Shown: positions 9,343-18,917, numbered from the stretch's first letter. The stretch: DNA of 64,000 nucleotides from an uncultured Aquimarina sp. (GCA_947500505.1 CANMSL010000009.1:87963-151962), one strand, 5' to 3'. Program-made: numbers and translations. Notes: a model not told the origin generated them from the sequence alone.

Positions 9343-10079
9343 TGGCTTAATAATAATTGTGTTAATACATAATTGGCTATTATAATAACTACCGTAGTCC
9401 AGACAAAGGCAGAGGTACTAGCTTTACCAACCTCTAGTGCTCCCCCTTTCATGTAATATCCGTGAAATGATGGTATTGTTGCTAGTAAAAATGCATAAAG
9501 AAAGGTTTTGATAAAGGCATACACCAGATGAAATGGTATAAAATCTTCTTGTAAACCGGTTATAAATTCACTGCTGGAAACAAACCCACCATACACACCA
9601 GCGATATACCCGCCAAAAATCCCTACAAACATTGCTATAGCGATTACAAACGGATACATGAGCATCGCTACAATTTTAGGAAAAACCAGATAGTTTAATG
9701 AATTTATTCCCATTACTTCTAATGCATCGATCTGCTCTGTTACTCGCATAGTTCCTATACTAGAGGTAATAAAAGAACCAACCTTACCCGCCATGATTAC
9801 AGAAATGAAAGTAGGGGCAAATTCCAATATTACAGATTGTCTGGAAGCAAACGCAATCAACTGTTTGGGTATTAATGGGTTATTTAGGTTCAAGGCAGTC
9901 TGTATTGCAACCACCGCCCCTATGAAGAAGGCTAAAAATACGGTGATACCTAAAGAACCTAAGATCAGATCATCAATTTCTTTGATAATTAGGCTTCGGA
10001 TAACGGAGGTCTTTGTCATTCGACTAAAAACTCCTTTTAGCATTAAAAAATAACGACCAATATCGTCCAGATAAAACAT
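9339..10079 (-). CDS. mlaE: MlaE family lipid ABC transporter permease
   Basis: A 246-residue integral membrane protein with about five or six hydrophobic segments and the conserved MlaE core (APTFISVIMAGKVGSFITSS, then EQIDALEVMGINSLNYLV). It forms the membrane channel for the MlaF-type ATPase encoded next to it; stop and start overlap (ATGA). Retrograde or anterograde lipid transport cannot be decided from sequence. Confidence 0.88.
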   Translation of the reverse strand: MFYLDDIGRYFLMLKGVFSRMTKTSVIRSLIIKEIDDLILGSLGITVFLAFFIGAVVAIQTALNLNNPLIPKQLIAFASRQSVILEFAPTFISVIMAGKVGSFITSSIGTMRVTEQIDALEVMGINSLNYLVFPKIVAMLMYPFVIAIAMFVGIFGGYIAGVYGGFVSSSEFITGLQEDFIPFHLVYAFIKTFLYAFLLATIPSFHGYYMKGGALEVGKASTSAFVWTTVVIIIANYVLTQLLLSQ

Positions 10080-10148
10080 AAGTGCTGCTTTAGAAGGGCT
10101 AAAATAGAAAAAAAATTAGCGACAGGATATAACCTTCCATTAAAGTTT

Positions 10149-10156
10149 TACATTTG
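10149..10156 (+). promoter_or_regulatory. Bacteroidota -7 box upstream of PafA gene
   Basis: TACATTTG matches the Bacteroidota sigma-A -7 consensus TAnnTTTG and lies 38 bp before the start codon of the phosphatase gene. I see no convincing TTTG-type -33 box at the normal distance. Confidence 0.5.
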
Positions 10157-10193
10157 CAGGAATAGTATTTTAGCTATATAAAATGAAATAGTA

Positions 10194-11855
10194 ATGATAA
10201 AGAAAGTTTTCTTGATTTTTGTACTGACTCTTTTTTCAATACAATTTAAGTCACTACAAGCACAATCCAATACTACTGATAGTAAAACGATCCAAATTTC
10301 TCCAAAGTTAGTAGTGGGGATGGTAATTGATCAAATGAGATATGATTATCTGACACGATTTTATGATCGTTTTGGAGAAGGTGGTTTTAAAAGAATGATA
10401 AGAGAAGGATTTAATTGTAAGAATAATCATTTTAATTATATTCCAACATATACAGGGCCTGGACATGCTTCTGTTTATACAGGCACTACACCACAAAATC
10501 ATGGGATCATTTCCAATTATTGGTATGATAAGTTTAGTAAGAAAAGAGTGTATTGTGCTAGTGATCCGTCCGTAAAAGCGGTTGGAACGGATAGCGAGAT
10601 GGAGAGAATGTCTCCACACCGCATGAAAACAACTACAGTTGCAGACCAGAATAGATTGCATACACAGTTAAAAGGTAAAACTATCGGAATAGCAATCAAG
10701 GATAGAGGGGCAATATTGCCTGCGGGGCATTCTGCAGACGGAGCTTATTGGTTTAGAGGGAAAGATGAAGGAAAGTGGATCACCAGTACTTATTATAGAA
10801 ATGATTTACCGGGTTGGGTAAAGCAATTTAATGACTCGGATAAAGCTGCCTCTTATTTAAAAGTCTGGAATACGTTATATGATATTAAATCCTATAAAGA
10901 AAGCGGTCCTGATAAAAATAATTTCGAAAGAGGGTTTAAAGGCAAAGCAACTGCCACCTTCCCGTATGATCTGGCAGCGCTCAAAGATCAAAATGAAGGC
11001 TACGATATCATAAAAGGATCTGCATACGGAAATAGTTTAACCGCAGATTTTGCAATAGAAGCAATTGATGGTGAAGCTTTGGGTCAGGATGATATTACGG
11101 ATTTTCTAACGGTTAGTTTTTCCAGTACAGACTATGTAGGACATAATTTTGGGGTAAATTCTAAAGAAATTGAAGATACCTATCTACGGTTAGATAAGGA
11201 TTTAGAGCGATTTTTTAAAGCACTGGATGCTAAAGTTGGAAAAGGAAATTATACAGTTTTTCTAACCGCAGATCACGGTGCGGTCCACGTACCATCATAT
11301 TTGCAGACAGTAAAAATACCATCTGGATATTTCGCGATGGATACTTTGATCAAAGAAGTCAAAACTTTTGTAAAAGAGAAGTTTAAGGTTGACGGATTAA
11401 TAGAACAAATAGATAATGACCAGGTTTTCTTTGCATATGATATTCTGAGTAAAAATAATGTGAATGCCCAGGAATTAGAGAAAACAATTGCACATTTCAT
11501 CTTACAATATGATAAAATCGACAAGGTGTTTACCCGACAGCAATTGTTAAATGGGACATTTACAGATGGGGTCGCAGCTTTAATACAAAAAGGATTTAAT
11601 CAGAAAAGGAGTGGTGATGTAATTTTTGTACTTAATCCTGCTACCATTACATATTCTCCTACTGGATCAACACACGGAAGTGGATTGAACTATGATACCC
11701 ACGCCCCATTATTGTTCTTTGGGAAAGGCATAAAACAGGGGAGTACAACACAAAGGACAACAATAACAGATATAGCTCCCACTATTTCTGCATTATTGGG
11801 GATTACATTTCCTAATGGAGCTACAGGTGATGTGTTGCATTTTGTATTGAAATAA
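10194..11855 (+). CDS. pafA: Alkaline phosphatase family protein, PafA-like
   Basis: A 553-residue secreted phosphatase with a signal peptide (about 1-24). The alkaline phosphatase superfamily core is visible: first metal-binding Asp in VGMVIDQMRYDY, the nucleophile Thr in YTGPGHASVYTGTTPQNHG, the metal ligands in STDYVGHNFG and TADHGAVHVP, and the late His in THGSGLNYDTHAPLLF. These match PafA of Elizabethkingia, a periplasmic phosphate monoesterase of broad specificity. It supplies phosphate from organic phosphates. A single gene with its own -7 box. Confidence 0.9.
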   Translation: MIKKVFLIFVLTLFSIQFKSLQAQSNTTDSKTIQISPKLVVGMVIDQMRYDYLTRFYDRFGEGGFKRMIREGFNCKNNHFNYIPTYTGPGHASVYTGTTPQNHGIISNYWYDKFSKKRVYCASDPSVKAVGTDSEMERMSPHRMKTTTVADQNRLHTQLKGKTIGIAIKDRGAILPAGHSADGAYWFRGKDEGKWITSTYYRNDLPGWVKQFNDSDKAASYLKVWNTLYDIKSYKESGPDKNNFERGFKGKATATFPYDLAALKDQNEGYDIIKGSAYGNSLTADFAIEAIDGEALGQDDITDFLTVSFSSTDYVGHNFGVNSKEIEDTYLRLDKDLERFFKALDAKVGKGNYTVFLTADHGAVHVPSYLQTVKIPSGYFAMDTLIKEVKTFVKEKFKVDGLIEQIDNDQVFFAYDILSKNNVNAQELEKTIAHFILQYDKIDKVFTRQQLLNGTFTDGVAALIQKGFNQKRSGDVIFVLNPATITYSPTGSTHGSGLNYDTHAPLLFFGKGIKQGSTTQRTTITDIAPTISALLGITFPNGATGDVLHFVLK

Positions 11856-11908
11856 AGTTTATTATACCTGTTGTTTGTTAAGGTGTTGTTTTTTGAATAG
11901 CATAACAG

Positions 11909-12763
11909 CTAGAGATATTTAATCTTTTGAAAGATTTTTCTCCATCTAAGCTTGCGAATAAATTCCCCTTCTGCTTTTGTAACCAAAAAAGGTTGTTGTT
12001 CTCGCTTAGCTTTAAAATAACCAGCTATATAATCTTTGATGAGTTGAGGTTGTTTCTTTAGTAAAGCTAATTTTGCAGAAGCAATCAACGTAATCAAAAA
12101 GCCATATCGTATTTTATAAAAAGCCTCTCCCTGCTTATATTTTGCCTTTGGATTATAGGTGTTTCCTGTGGGTTTAAGGTGTTTTACTTTTAGAGATTCA
12201 TCACTTCTGACTTCCCAATTGTGGTATTGTGCCAGTAACTCGTCTATGGTATCCCAGCCCATGGCAGGTTTTAGTCCGCCGATATCCAGATAGCAGGATT
12301 TTCTATAAGCCTTTAGTGCTCCCCGAATATGATCCTTATTTGTCAGGTTTTCCAACACCCATTCATTCCCTTTTTCAATATAGCAGAAACCACCTGCCAT
12401 CCCAATTTTTGGATTTTCTCTAAAATGTTTTACTATTGTTTCCAGGTATTTTTCAGGAAATATAAGATCCGCATCAAACTTACAAATCACATCATAATCC
12501 GTGTCTAAGGTTTTATATCCTTCATAAAATGCATTGATAACTTTGCTGCCAGGCATATGATCTACAGAAGAATTAGTATTCACCAGAGAAATATAGGAAT
12601 GCTTACCGATAAAATTATTCACAACAGTTTCGGTAGTATCTGTAGAATTGTCATTGACTACAACTATTTTTTTAGGAAGTAACGTTTGCTGTACTAATGA
12701 CCCTAAGGTTTTACCAATCATCTGTTCCTCATTATGTGCTGGTATGATGATGTAAATGTTCAA
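11909..12763 (-). CDS. Glycosyltransferase family 2
   Basis: A 284-residue GT-A type transferase. The N-terminus IIPAHNEEQMIGKTL and VVNDNSTDTT mark the nucleotide-sugar binding half, and ICKFDADLIFPEKY holds the DxD metal motif. There is no clear membrane anchor. It would add a sugar to a surface glycan or lipid; donor and acceptor are unknown. Only 21 bp separate it from the methyltransferase gene upstream on the same strand, so they probably share a transcript. Confidence 0.85.
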   Translation of the reverse strand: MNIYIIIPAHNEEQMIGKTLGSLVQQTLLPKKIVVVNDNSTDTTETVVNNFIGKHSYISLVNTNSSVDHMPGSKVINAFYEGYKTLDTDYDVICKFDADLIFPEKYLETIVKHFRENPKIGMAGGFCYIEKGNEWVLENLTNKDHIRGALKAYRKSCYLDIGGLKPAMGWDTIDELLAQYHNWEVRSDESLKVKHLKPTGNTYNPKAKYKQGEAFYKIRYGFLITLIASAKLALLKKQPQLIKDYIAGYFKAKREQQPFLVTKAEGEFIRKLRWRKIFQKIKYL

Positions 12764-12784
12764 AAGTATAGTAATTGATATAAA

Positions 12785-13306
12785 CTATTTTTTCTCGGCA
12801 TATATAATATAGTATCTTGGTATAAAATATCTGAGTAGAGGCCTAAAGCCAATTTTTTTGATCGGGTGTGTCCATTTTTTTCTGGCTTTGATTTCCCAGC
12901 CGGCCTTTTCCAATAACCACTCAAATTGCCAATCCTCGAATTCGTGATAATGGCGGTCCCAAGGATCTGTTTTACTTCTATATGCTGGAGAAAACCACAG
13001 TTTTAATGGTATAGAAGCTACCAATTTTTTTGCTTTAATATCTCGCAACACATTAAAAGGAGCAATAAGATGCTCAAAGATCTCAAAAGCAGTTACAATT
13101 TCTGCTTCACTAATTTGCACCGCTTTAGTGTTAAGGTCCAAATCTTCTCCTGATGTATTACTCACTATATATCCTTCCTTTTCCATAAGTTCTACAAATG
13201 GATTATGGACGCCGAGATCCAGAACGGCGGCCGGAGCCGGAGTATGTTCTCGTAAAAATTCCAGTGTTTCTTTATATCGTTTGTGAGGAAAAGTTCCTTC
13301 GTACAT
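12785..13306 (-). CDS. Class I SAM-dependent methyltransferase
   Basis: A 173-residue protein from the ATG at 13306 (MYEGTFPHKRYKETL); a TTG at 13327 would add seven hydrophobic residues. The SAM-binding region VLDLGVHNPFVELME and the later EIVTAFEIFEHLIAPFNVL (the post-II Asp/Glu and helix) follow the Methyltransf_11 pattern. HEFEDWQFEWLLEKAGWEI is typical of small methyltransferases next to glycosyltransferases. Substrate unknown. Confidence 0.8.
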   Translation of the reverse strand: MYEGTFPHKRYKETLEFLREHTPAPAAVLDLGVHNPFVELMEKEGYIVSNTSGEDLDLNTKAVQISEAEIVTAFEIFEHLIAPFNVLRDIKAKKLVASIPLKLWFSPAYRSKTDPWDRHYHEFEDWQFEWLLEKAGWEIKARKKWTHPIKKIGFRPLLRYFIPRYYIIYAEKK

Positions 13307-13483
13307 CTGTAAATGAATTATAAACAATTGAAGTTGTAAAAATAGACAATTACAAAGATTACTATCGGTTCATTCTCGGGAATTTTAAGAATATATTCGG
13401 AATGACGTGTAAAAAGATTGATGCCTCTCTTGATACAGGTAATAACAAAAAAACTATATCTCCGGAATGAATTGATTGGTTTT

Positions 13484-13864
13484 TTAGTGGATTTTTAATC
13501 GAATCACTGTCGCAATAGATTGTGCTCTTGTTTTCATAAGGTGAGCTTTTGTTCCACTAAAATTATTATCTACAGTGGTTGTAAATAATTTTAGCCAGGT
13601 ATCAAAATGGATTTTCTCCATTGCTTTTTTATAATGAAGGTTTTGGTGGATCTGCAACACATTTTTCTTATAATTTCCGGTGTAGAATAGCTGTTGTTCC
13701 CAGAAATCGGAAATATGCGGTATGTGTTCTTCTAGACTTATCTGAGAAATTTCTGTAAAAAATGCACCAATTTCAGAGTCGTTTAATGCTTTCTTATAAA
13801 ATTCTCTCATGAGGTATTCAATATCCTTACGATTGGCAATGTCTCTTAAATTATCCTTGTCCAA
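13484..13864 (-). CDS. Group III truncated haemoglobin
   Basis: A 126-residue haem protein if translation starts at the TTG at 13862-13864 (then MDKDNLRDIANRKDIEYL). This start gives the normal family length of about 130. A TTG at 13957 gives 157 residues with an atypical leader and would overlap the upstream gene. Family blocks present: DIANRKDIEYLMREFY, HIPHISDFWEQQLFYTG and HFDTWLKLFTTTV. Group III globins bind O2 or NO; roles in peroxide or NO chemistry are proposed. The TTG start lies inside a large inverted repeat (13856-13919), which may control translation. Confidence 0.82.
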   Translation of the reverse strand: MDKDNLRDIANRKDIEYLMREFYKKALNDSEIGAFFTEISQISLEEHIPHISDFWEQQLFYTGNYKKNVLQIHQNLHYKKAMEKIHFDTWLKLFTTTVDNNFSGTKAHLMKTRAQSIATVIRLKIH

Positions 13865-13919
13865 AAATACCTTGTTTACGTTAGTTCTAATACACAAAAT
13901 TACAAGGTATTTGGACAAG
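13856..13919 (-). promoter_or_regulatory. Long inverted repeat over the start of the haemoglobin gene
   Basis: CTTGTCCAAAAATACCTTGT at 13856-13875 and ACAAGGTATTTGGACAAG at 13902-13919 are complementary over 18 pairs with only two unpaired A, around a 26-bp spacer. On the mRNA this would be a stable hairpin that covers the probable TTG start codon. It could also be a large operator on DNA. See the findings. Confidence 0.7.
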
Positions 13920-13934
13920 TACGCTGGTTTTGGG

Positions 13935-14201
13935 CTATAATTTTTGTTTGGAAACAATTAGATCACGCAATTCTTGCAGTTTTTCTTTTTCTATCATTTT
14001 TTGATGTGCATATGCAAAAATTGCATTCTCCACCACTTCATTTTCCCTTTCTCCAGAGAGGATATAAGATATGCTTGTTTTGGAAAATGGTTTTTTGTTG
14101 TCATTCAGAATTTTATTTTGATTTAAGTACGCCTGTATTTTCTTTACATGTTTGCTTCCGATGACTTTCAATATTGCAGCACGTTCCGTAGGTGTAATCA
14201 T
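13935..14201 (-). CDS. Small hypothetical protein, helix-turn-helix-like
   Basis: An 88-residue, highly charged, mostly helical protein. Residues 5-58 (TERAAILKVIGSKHVKKI, later FSKTSISYILSGERENEVV) resemble a helix-turn-helix with a recognition helix SKTSISYILSG, as in small Cro/phage-type DNA-binding proteins. No enzyme motif. It is divergent from the XRE-like gene at 14313 with about 110 bp of shared AT-rich promoter DNA. Function not established. Confidence 0.65.
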   Translation of the reverse strand: MITPTERAAILKVIGSKHVKKIQAYLNQNKILNDNKKPFSKTSISYILSGERENEVVENAIFAYAHQKMIEKEKLQELRDLIVSKQKL

Positions 14202-14312
14202 AAATTAGTTGGTTAATGTTATTGGTAATAGTATCTTTGTGAATATAATGTTATGATTTCAGTATACAATATTATATAAAATATTAGATATAAGCAAATA
14301 ATAGTTAATATT

Positions 14313-14684
14313 TTGGATAAAAGTAATAAAATTTTAGATAGAGTTATTGTGTTTGCTTCTCATTTGGGGATTAGTCTTAGGAGCTTTAGTCTTTCTATAG
14401 GTGCCAGTGCAGGGTATTTGCATAGGCTACAATCAGCTAATAGTAATATTGGAGGTGACTTTATCGAAAAGATCATACAATTGTATACAGAAATTAATCC
14501 TGTTTGGTTGGTTACAGGAGAAGGAAATATGCTAAAAGAAGTAAATTTGGCCGAAGAATCTAATACTGCTTATTCTAAAAAGGATTATTTTAAACAAGCT
14601 TTACTCAGATATTTGGATGATAGGGATATCCGCGAAAAGCTTGCTGAAATTACAAACCAAAGTGAGCTTAATATAGATGGATGA
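14313..14684 (+). CDS. XRE-like helix-turn-helix protein
   Basis: A 123-residue protein starting at TTG. Residues 8-60 form a lambda-repressor-type fold (VIVFASHLGISLRSFSLSIG, then ASAGYLHRLQSANSNIGGD, then NPVWLVTGEGNML). The WLLTGEGxM ending is typical of Bacteroidota XRE regulators. The last 40 residues are helical and charged. Probably a transcription regulator; target unknown. Confidence 0.8.
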   Translation: MDKSNKILDRVIVFASHLGISLRSFSLSIGASAGYLHRLQSANSNIGGDFIEKIIQLYTEINPVWLVTGEGNMLKEVNLAEESNTAYSKKDYFKQALLRYLDDRDIREKLAEITNQSELNIDG

Positions 14685-14708
14685 TTAGTTAAGTCTATCT
14701 TTTCTAAG

Positions 14709-15062
14709 CTAGATCACTTCTTTAGCTCCAACGGCTGCGGCAAAATTTACCTTCACTGTGGGGATACTATTCAAAAATTGTTTTCCGTCCTTTCTTTTGA
14801 TGGTAATAGTTGTATTTCCGTCCTTATCCTCTTTATCTGTTACGACAACCTGTACTCCCTGTAGTTGTTTAAAATTAGTGGTTCCCCCTTTTTTAAGGAT
14901 AAAATTTGGTTTCGGAAACGAAATATATTGATACGTCTTTGCAGACGGAGAACCTAATGTAATAACATCCCCAACATTTACGGTTTCCGAAGATAAAACT
15001 TTAGAATCTTGAGCATTCATCGTTACTATCGATAAAAATGCAATAATGAATAAGCTTTTCAT
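14709..15062 (-). CDS. Small exported hypothetical protein
   Basis: A 117-residue protein with a signal peptide (1-17, ending MNAQ) and a beta-rich mature domain (VNVGDVITLGSPS, VQVVVTDKEDKDGNTTITI). It probably sits in the periplasm. I do not recognise a family. It is convergent with the XRE-like gene. Confidence 0.7.
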   Translation of the reverse strand: MKSLFIIAFLSIVTMNAQDSKVLSSETVNVGDVITLGSPSAKTYQYISFPKPNFILKKGGTTNFKQLQGVQVVVTDKEDKDGNTTITIKRKDGKQFLNSIPTVKVNFAAAVGAKEVI

Positions 15063-15208
15063 GGTATATGTGTATTTTTAAAAATTGATGTGTAGTCTAA
15101 AGTTACTATTATTTGATTAACAATAAAACATAAAGTTTGGTTAAATAATAGTTAATGTGTCATTTATTGATAGTAACGCTATTATTTTTGAGTTAAATAG
15201 TTTTACCA

Positions 15209-15895
15209 ATGGAGCGTATACTTCAAGACTTAAAGGTCAATATTCACAATAATATATATCTTAAAGATCCGGAATCTTCTAATTTAGGAAAAAAAATTGT
15301 TGAGTTCAGTATTCTTTTGATTGATGAAATAGGTTTTGATAGTTTCACCTTCAAAAAATTAGGAGAGAAGATCGGATCCAATGAAAGTTCAATTTATAGA
15401 TATTTTGAAAATAAACACAAGTTACTCTTATACCTTACTTCCTGGTATTGGGGATGGTTGGAGTATCAATTGGTATTTACAACAAATAGTATTTCAGATC
15501 CAAGCGAAAAACTGAGAAAAACTATTGAAATTGTGACGCGTACTACAAAAGAAGATTCATCTTTTTCTCATATTAACGAGGTGCTTTTAAATAAGATCGT
15601 CATTAATGAATATTCTAAATCATATTTAACCAAAGAGGTTGATAAAGAAAATAAGGAAGGATATTTCTCGATATACAAAAGATTAGTAAATAGGATTAAG
15701 GATGTAATTCTGGAAGTAGACATTAGGTATCCTTTTCCTACCAGTTTAGCAAGTACCATTACAGAAGGTGCTCTGCACCAACATTTTCTAAAGGATCATT
15801 TCTCTTCGTTAACAGATTGTGATGAGAAAACCACTCCTACAATATATTTTATTGACCTAGTATTTAATTCTTTAAACAACCAAAAGAATGGCTAA
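15209..15895 (+). CDS. TetR/AcrR family regulator of the export operon
   Basis: A 228-residue protein. The TetR helix-turn-helix is at residues 30-75 (DEIGFDSFTFKKLGEKIG, then NESSIYRYFENKHKLLLYL), followed by a helical ligand/dimer domain. It overlaps the start of the ABC gene by 8 bp and is the first gene of a four-gene operon, so it most likely controls its own export system, as TetR proteins usually do by derepression on binding a small molecule. Confidence 0.88.
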   Translation: MERILQDLKVNIHNNIYLKDPESSNLGKKIVEFSILLIDEIGFDSFTFKKLGEKIGSNESSIYRYFENKHKLLLYLTSWYWGWLEYQLVFTTNSISDPSEKLRKTIEIVTRTTKEDSSFSHINEVLLNKIVINEYSKSYLTKEVDKENKEGYFSIYKRLVNRIKDVILEVDIRYPFPTSLASTITEGALHQHFLKDHFSSLTDCDEKTTPTIYFIDLVFNSLNNQKNG

Positions 15896-17555
15896 AAACA
15901 TACTCACTGCGTGGCAGCGTCTTATGGGACTCTTAAAACTTGATAAAAGAGATATCCTACAAATATTTTATTATGCGATTTTTGCAGGATTAGTCAGCTT
16001 GTCACTTCCGTTAGGAATACAGGCAATTATCAATTTATTGCAAGGAGCTCAAATCAGCACTTCCTGGATTATTCTGGTAATTCTCGTAACTGCGGGTGTC
16101 CTGTTTGTAGGAATACTTCAGTTGATGCAAATAAGGATTATTGAAAATGTACAGCAAAAGATTTTTACCAGGGCTTCTTTTGAGTTTACATATCGTTTCC
16201 CAAAAATTAAAATGAGTGAACTGCGTAATTATTATCCGCCGGAGCTTGCAAATCGTTTTTTTGATACGTTAAATATACAAAAAGGGTTGTCAAAGATATT
16301 GGTCGATTTTCCTACTGCATTGGTACAAATTATTTTCGGACTTCTGTTATTATCATTTTATCATCCTTTCTTTATTATTTACGGTTTGCTTTTATTGTTA
16401 CTGATCTATGTGGTGTTTAAGTATACAGCTACCAAAGGATTGGAAACAAGTTTACGCGAATCCAAAAGTAAATATAAGGTGGCTCACTGGATACAAGAGG
16501 TAGCAAGATCCATTGTAAGTTTTAAATTATCGGGTAGAACAAGTCTGGCACTTAATAAGAATGATAATCTGGTTGCAGATTATCTCGAATCCAGAGAAAG
16601 CCATTTTAAGATATTAGTGATTCAATTTATTCAAATGATTGGGTTTAAGGTATTGGTTACGGCAGGGCTGTTGTTGATCGGTGGAGTTCTGGTTTTAAAT
16701 CAACAAATGAATATTGGTCAGTTCGTAGCAGCAGAGATCATTATTTTATTGGTGATTAGTTCTGTAGAAAAACTGATTGTGGGGTTAGAATCTTTTTATG
16801 ATGTATTAACTTCTTTAGAGAAATTGGGACAGGTGGTAGATAAAGAATTAGAGCCACAAGAAGGCGAAACACCTTTTAAGGAAGATGAAGGTTTTACTGT
16901 AGAACTTGATCAGGTTTCTTATACGGTTCCTGAAAGAGATAAAAAAATAATTGATAACATTTCATTGACTATTACACCTACATGTACCATTTTGATACAG
17001 GGATCTAATGGATCCGGTAAAACGACACTTTTACGATTGATCGCAGGTTTGCTGGAGCCTGATGAAGGTAGCATTTATATTAATAATGTCTCTCTGAAAG
17101 GAGTAAATCTTAATTACTACAGGGGATATCTGGGACAGTCGCTTACAGAAGAATCTCCTTTTGAGGGGACTATTCTGGATAATATAACTTTTGGGGATGT
17201 TAGTGTTATTAACGAGCAAGTCTATTGGGCATTAGAAAAAGTAGGATTACTGGAGTTTGTTAAAGAGCAACCTAAAGGTTTATTAACAATGTTATATCCA
17301 GAAGGTAGGCAGATACCTTATACCATTGCTAAAAAAATTGTTTTAGCACGTGGAATCGTGAGAAAGCCTAAATTATTGATTCTGAAAGATCCGTTAGATC
17401 AATTTAATGGGTCAGAAGCTTCCAGGATTATGGATTTCCTGGTAGATCCTGGAAATCCCTGGGCATTGGTAGTAGTTAGTCAAAATAATAAATGGGCATC
17501 CCGTTGTGGTAGAATTATAACCATAGATAAGGGAAAAATCATAAGTGAAAAATAA
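15888..17555 (+). CDS. ABC transporter (fused membrane and ATPase domains) with degenerate ATPase site
   Basis: A 555-residue half-transporter. About six membrane helices (residues 20-310) form a type I exporter domain, then a nucleotide-binding domain. Walker A GSNGSGKTT is intact. Where the signature LSGGQ should be there is PEGRQIPYTIAKKIVLAR, Walker B reads LLILKDPLDQF (Lys and Asp in place of the usual Asp-Glu), and the switch His is Gln (VVVSQNN). It is encoded with an HlyD adaptor and a TolC channel, so it is part of a tripartite export system, but ATP hydrolysis by this subunit may be weak or absent. Confidence 0.85.
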   Translation: MAKNILTAWQRLMGLLKLDKRDILQIFYYAIFAGLVSLSLPLGIQAIINLLQGAQISTSWIILVILVTAGVLFVGILQLMQIRIIENVQQKIFTRASFEFTYRFPKIKMSELRNYYPPELANRFFDTLNIQKGLSKILVDFPTALVQIIFGLLLLSFYHPFFIIYGLLLLLLIYVVFKYTATKGLETSLRESKSKYKVAHWIQEVARSIVSFKLSGRTSLALNKNDNLVADYLESRESHFKILVIQFIQMIGFKVLVTAGLLLIGGVLVLNQQMNIGQFVAAEIIILLVISSVEKLIVGLESFYDVLTSLEKLGQVVDKELEPQEGETPFKEDEGFTVELDQVSYTVPERDKKIIDNISLTITPTCTILIQGSNGSGKTTLLRLIAGLLEPDEGSIYINNVSLKGVNLNYYRGYLGQSLTEESPFEGTILDNITFGDVSVINEQVYWALEKVGLLEFVKEQPKGLLTMLYPEGRQIPYTIAKKIVLARGIVRKPKLLILKDPLDQFNGSEASRIMDFLVDPGNPWALVVVSQNNKWASRCGRIITIDKGKIISEK

Positions 17556-17561
17556 GAAGGT

Positions 17562-18914
17562 ATGCTAAATATTTCAAACAATAAGCTTAATAAATCTGTA
17601 AGCATTTTAGGATATAAAGCTTCACAGAAGGTGTTTGGTAAAGAACATTATAAGTACTTTAATCGTTTTTTGTTAGCGTTTACCATCATCATTTTCATTA
17701 TTCTGTTTCTTCCTTGGACACAGAATATTAACGGTAATGGGTTTGTAACCACATTAACACCGGATCAGCGACCACAAACAATTCAATCACCAATTCCCGG
17801 CAGAATTGAAGAGTGGTATGTACGCGAAGGAGACTTTGTGAAAAAAGGAGATACTATTTTAAGGATTTCCGAAGTGAAAAACGAATATTTTGATCCTGAT
17901 TTAGTAGCCAGAACAGGGAAACAAATCAAAGCAAAGTCCATGTCAGTTACTTCATATGAAGAAAAAGTAAAAGCGTTAGCAAATCAGGCGGATGCACTTT
18001 TACAAGAGCGTGCTCTAAAGTTGGAGCAAGCTAATAACAAATTGCTGCAATCACGATTAAAGGTAAAAAGTGATAGTATTGATCTAGAGGCTGCCAAAAC
18101 CAATATTAGCATCGCTGAACGACAATTTAATCGTATACAGCAGTTAGAAGATGAGGGATTAAAGTCCCTAACTGATGTAGAAGAAAAACGATTAAAACTA
18201 CAGGAAACACAGGCAAAATTAATTTCGCAGGAAAATAAATTATTGGCGAGCAAGAACGATGTAATTAATGCACAAATCGAGATGAATCGTATTCAGGCTG
18301 AGTATGCAGAAAAAATATCCAAATCTCAAAGTGATCGGTTTACTGCACAATCCGGTCAGTATGATGCAGAAGCCCAGGTGACTAAATTAGAGAATGAGTA
18401 CACCAATTACGAAATTCGAAATGATTTATATTATATCAAGGCTCCACAAAACGGATTCATTAATAAGGCAATCCAATCTGGTATTGGGGAAACCTTTAAG
18501 GAAGGAGATCAATTAGTAGGCATTATGCCTTCTGATTACGATATGGCGGTAGAAACTTTTGTGAAACCGATCGATCTGCCCTTGATACATTTAGATGAAG
18601 ATGTACGTATACAATTTGACGGATGGCCGGCAATCATTTTTAGCGGATGGCCTAATGTATCTTATGGAACTTATGCTGGTAAAGTTGTGGCTATAGAAAC
18701 CTTTATCAGCCCTAATGGAAAATATAGAGTACTCATATCCCCGGATCCTAAAGAGCATCCTTGGCCTGATGGAGTACGTGTAGGGTCAGGAGCCACTACC
18801 ATTGCGTTACTGGAAGACGTACCAATTTGGTTCGAATTGTGGAGACAACTAAATGGATTTCCGCCTAATTATTATCAGCCAGAAGATAAAGCAACAACCT
18901 CCAAAAAGAAATAA
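17562..18914 (+). CDS. HlyD family periplasmic adaptor protein
   Basis: A 450-residue membrane fusion protein. One N-terminal transmembrane helix (about 40-57), a lipoyl/barrel-sandwich half (IPGRIEEWYVREGDFVKKGD), a long coiled-coil hairpin (about 120-280), the second lipoyl half (YYIKAPQNGFINKA) and a beta-barrel. It links the inner-membrane ABC protein to the TolC-type channel. 6 bp after the ABC gene and 3 bp before the TolC gene. Confidence 0.9.
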   Translation: MLNISNNKLNKSVSILGYKASQKVFGKEHYKYFNRFLLAFTIIIFIILFLPWTQNINGNGFVTTLTPDQRPQTIQSPIPGRIEEWYVREGDFVKKGDTILRISEVKNEYFDPDLVARTGKQIKAKSMSVTSYEEKVKALANQADALLQERALKLEQANNKLLQSRLKVKSDSIDLEAAKTNISIAERQFNRIQQLEDEGLKSLTDVEEKRLKLQETQAKLISQENKLLASKNDVINAQIEMNRIQAEYAEKISKSQSDRFTAQSGQYDAEAQVTKLENEYTNYEIRNDLYYIKAPQNGFINKAIQSGIGETFKEGDQLVGIMPSDYDMAVETFVKPIDLPLIHLDEDVRIQFDGWPAIIFSGWPNVSYGTYAGKVVAIETFISPNGKYRVLISPDPKEHPWPDGVRVGSGATTIALLEDVPIWFELWRQLNGFPPNYYQPEDKATTSKKK

Positions 18915-18917
18915 TCT

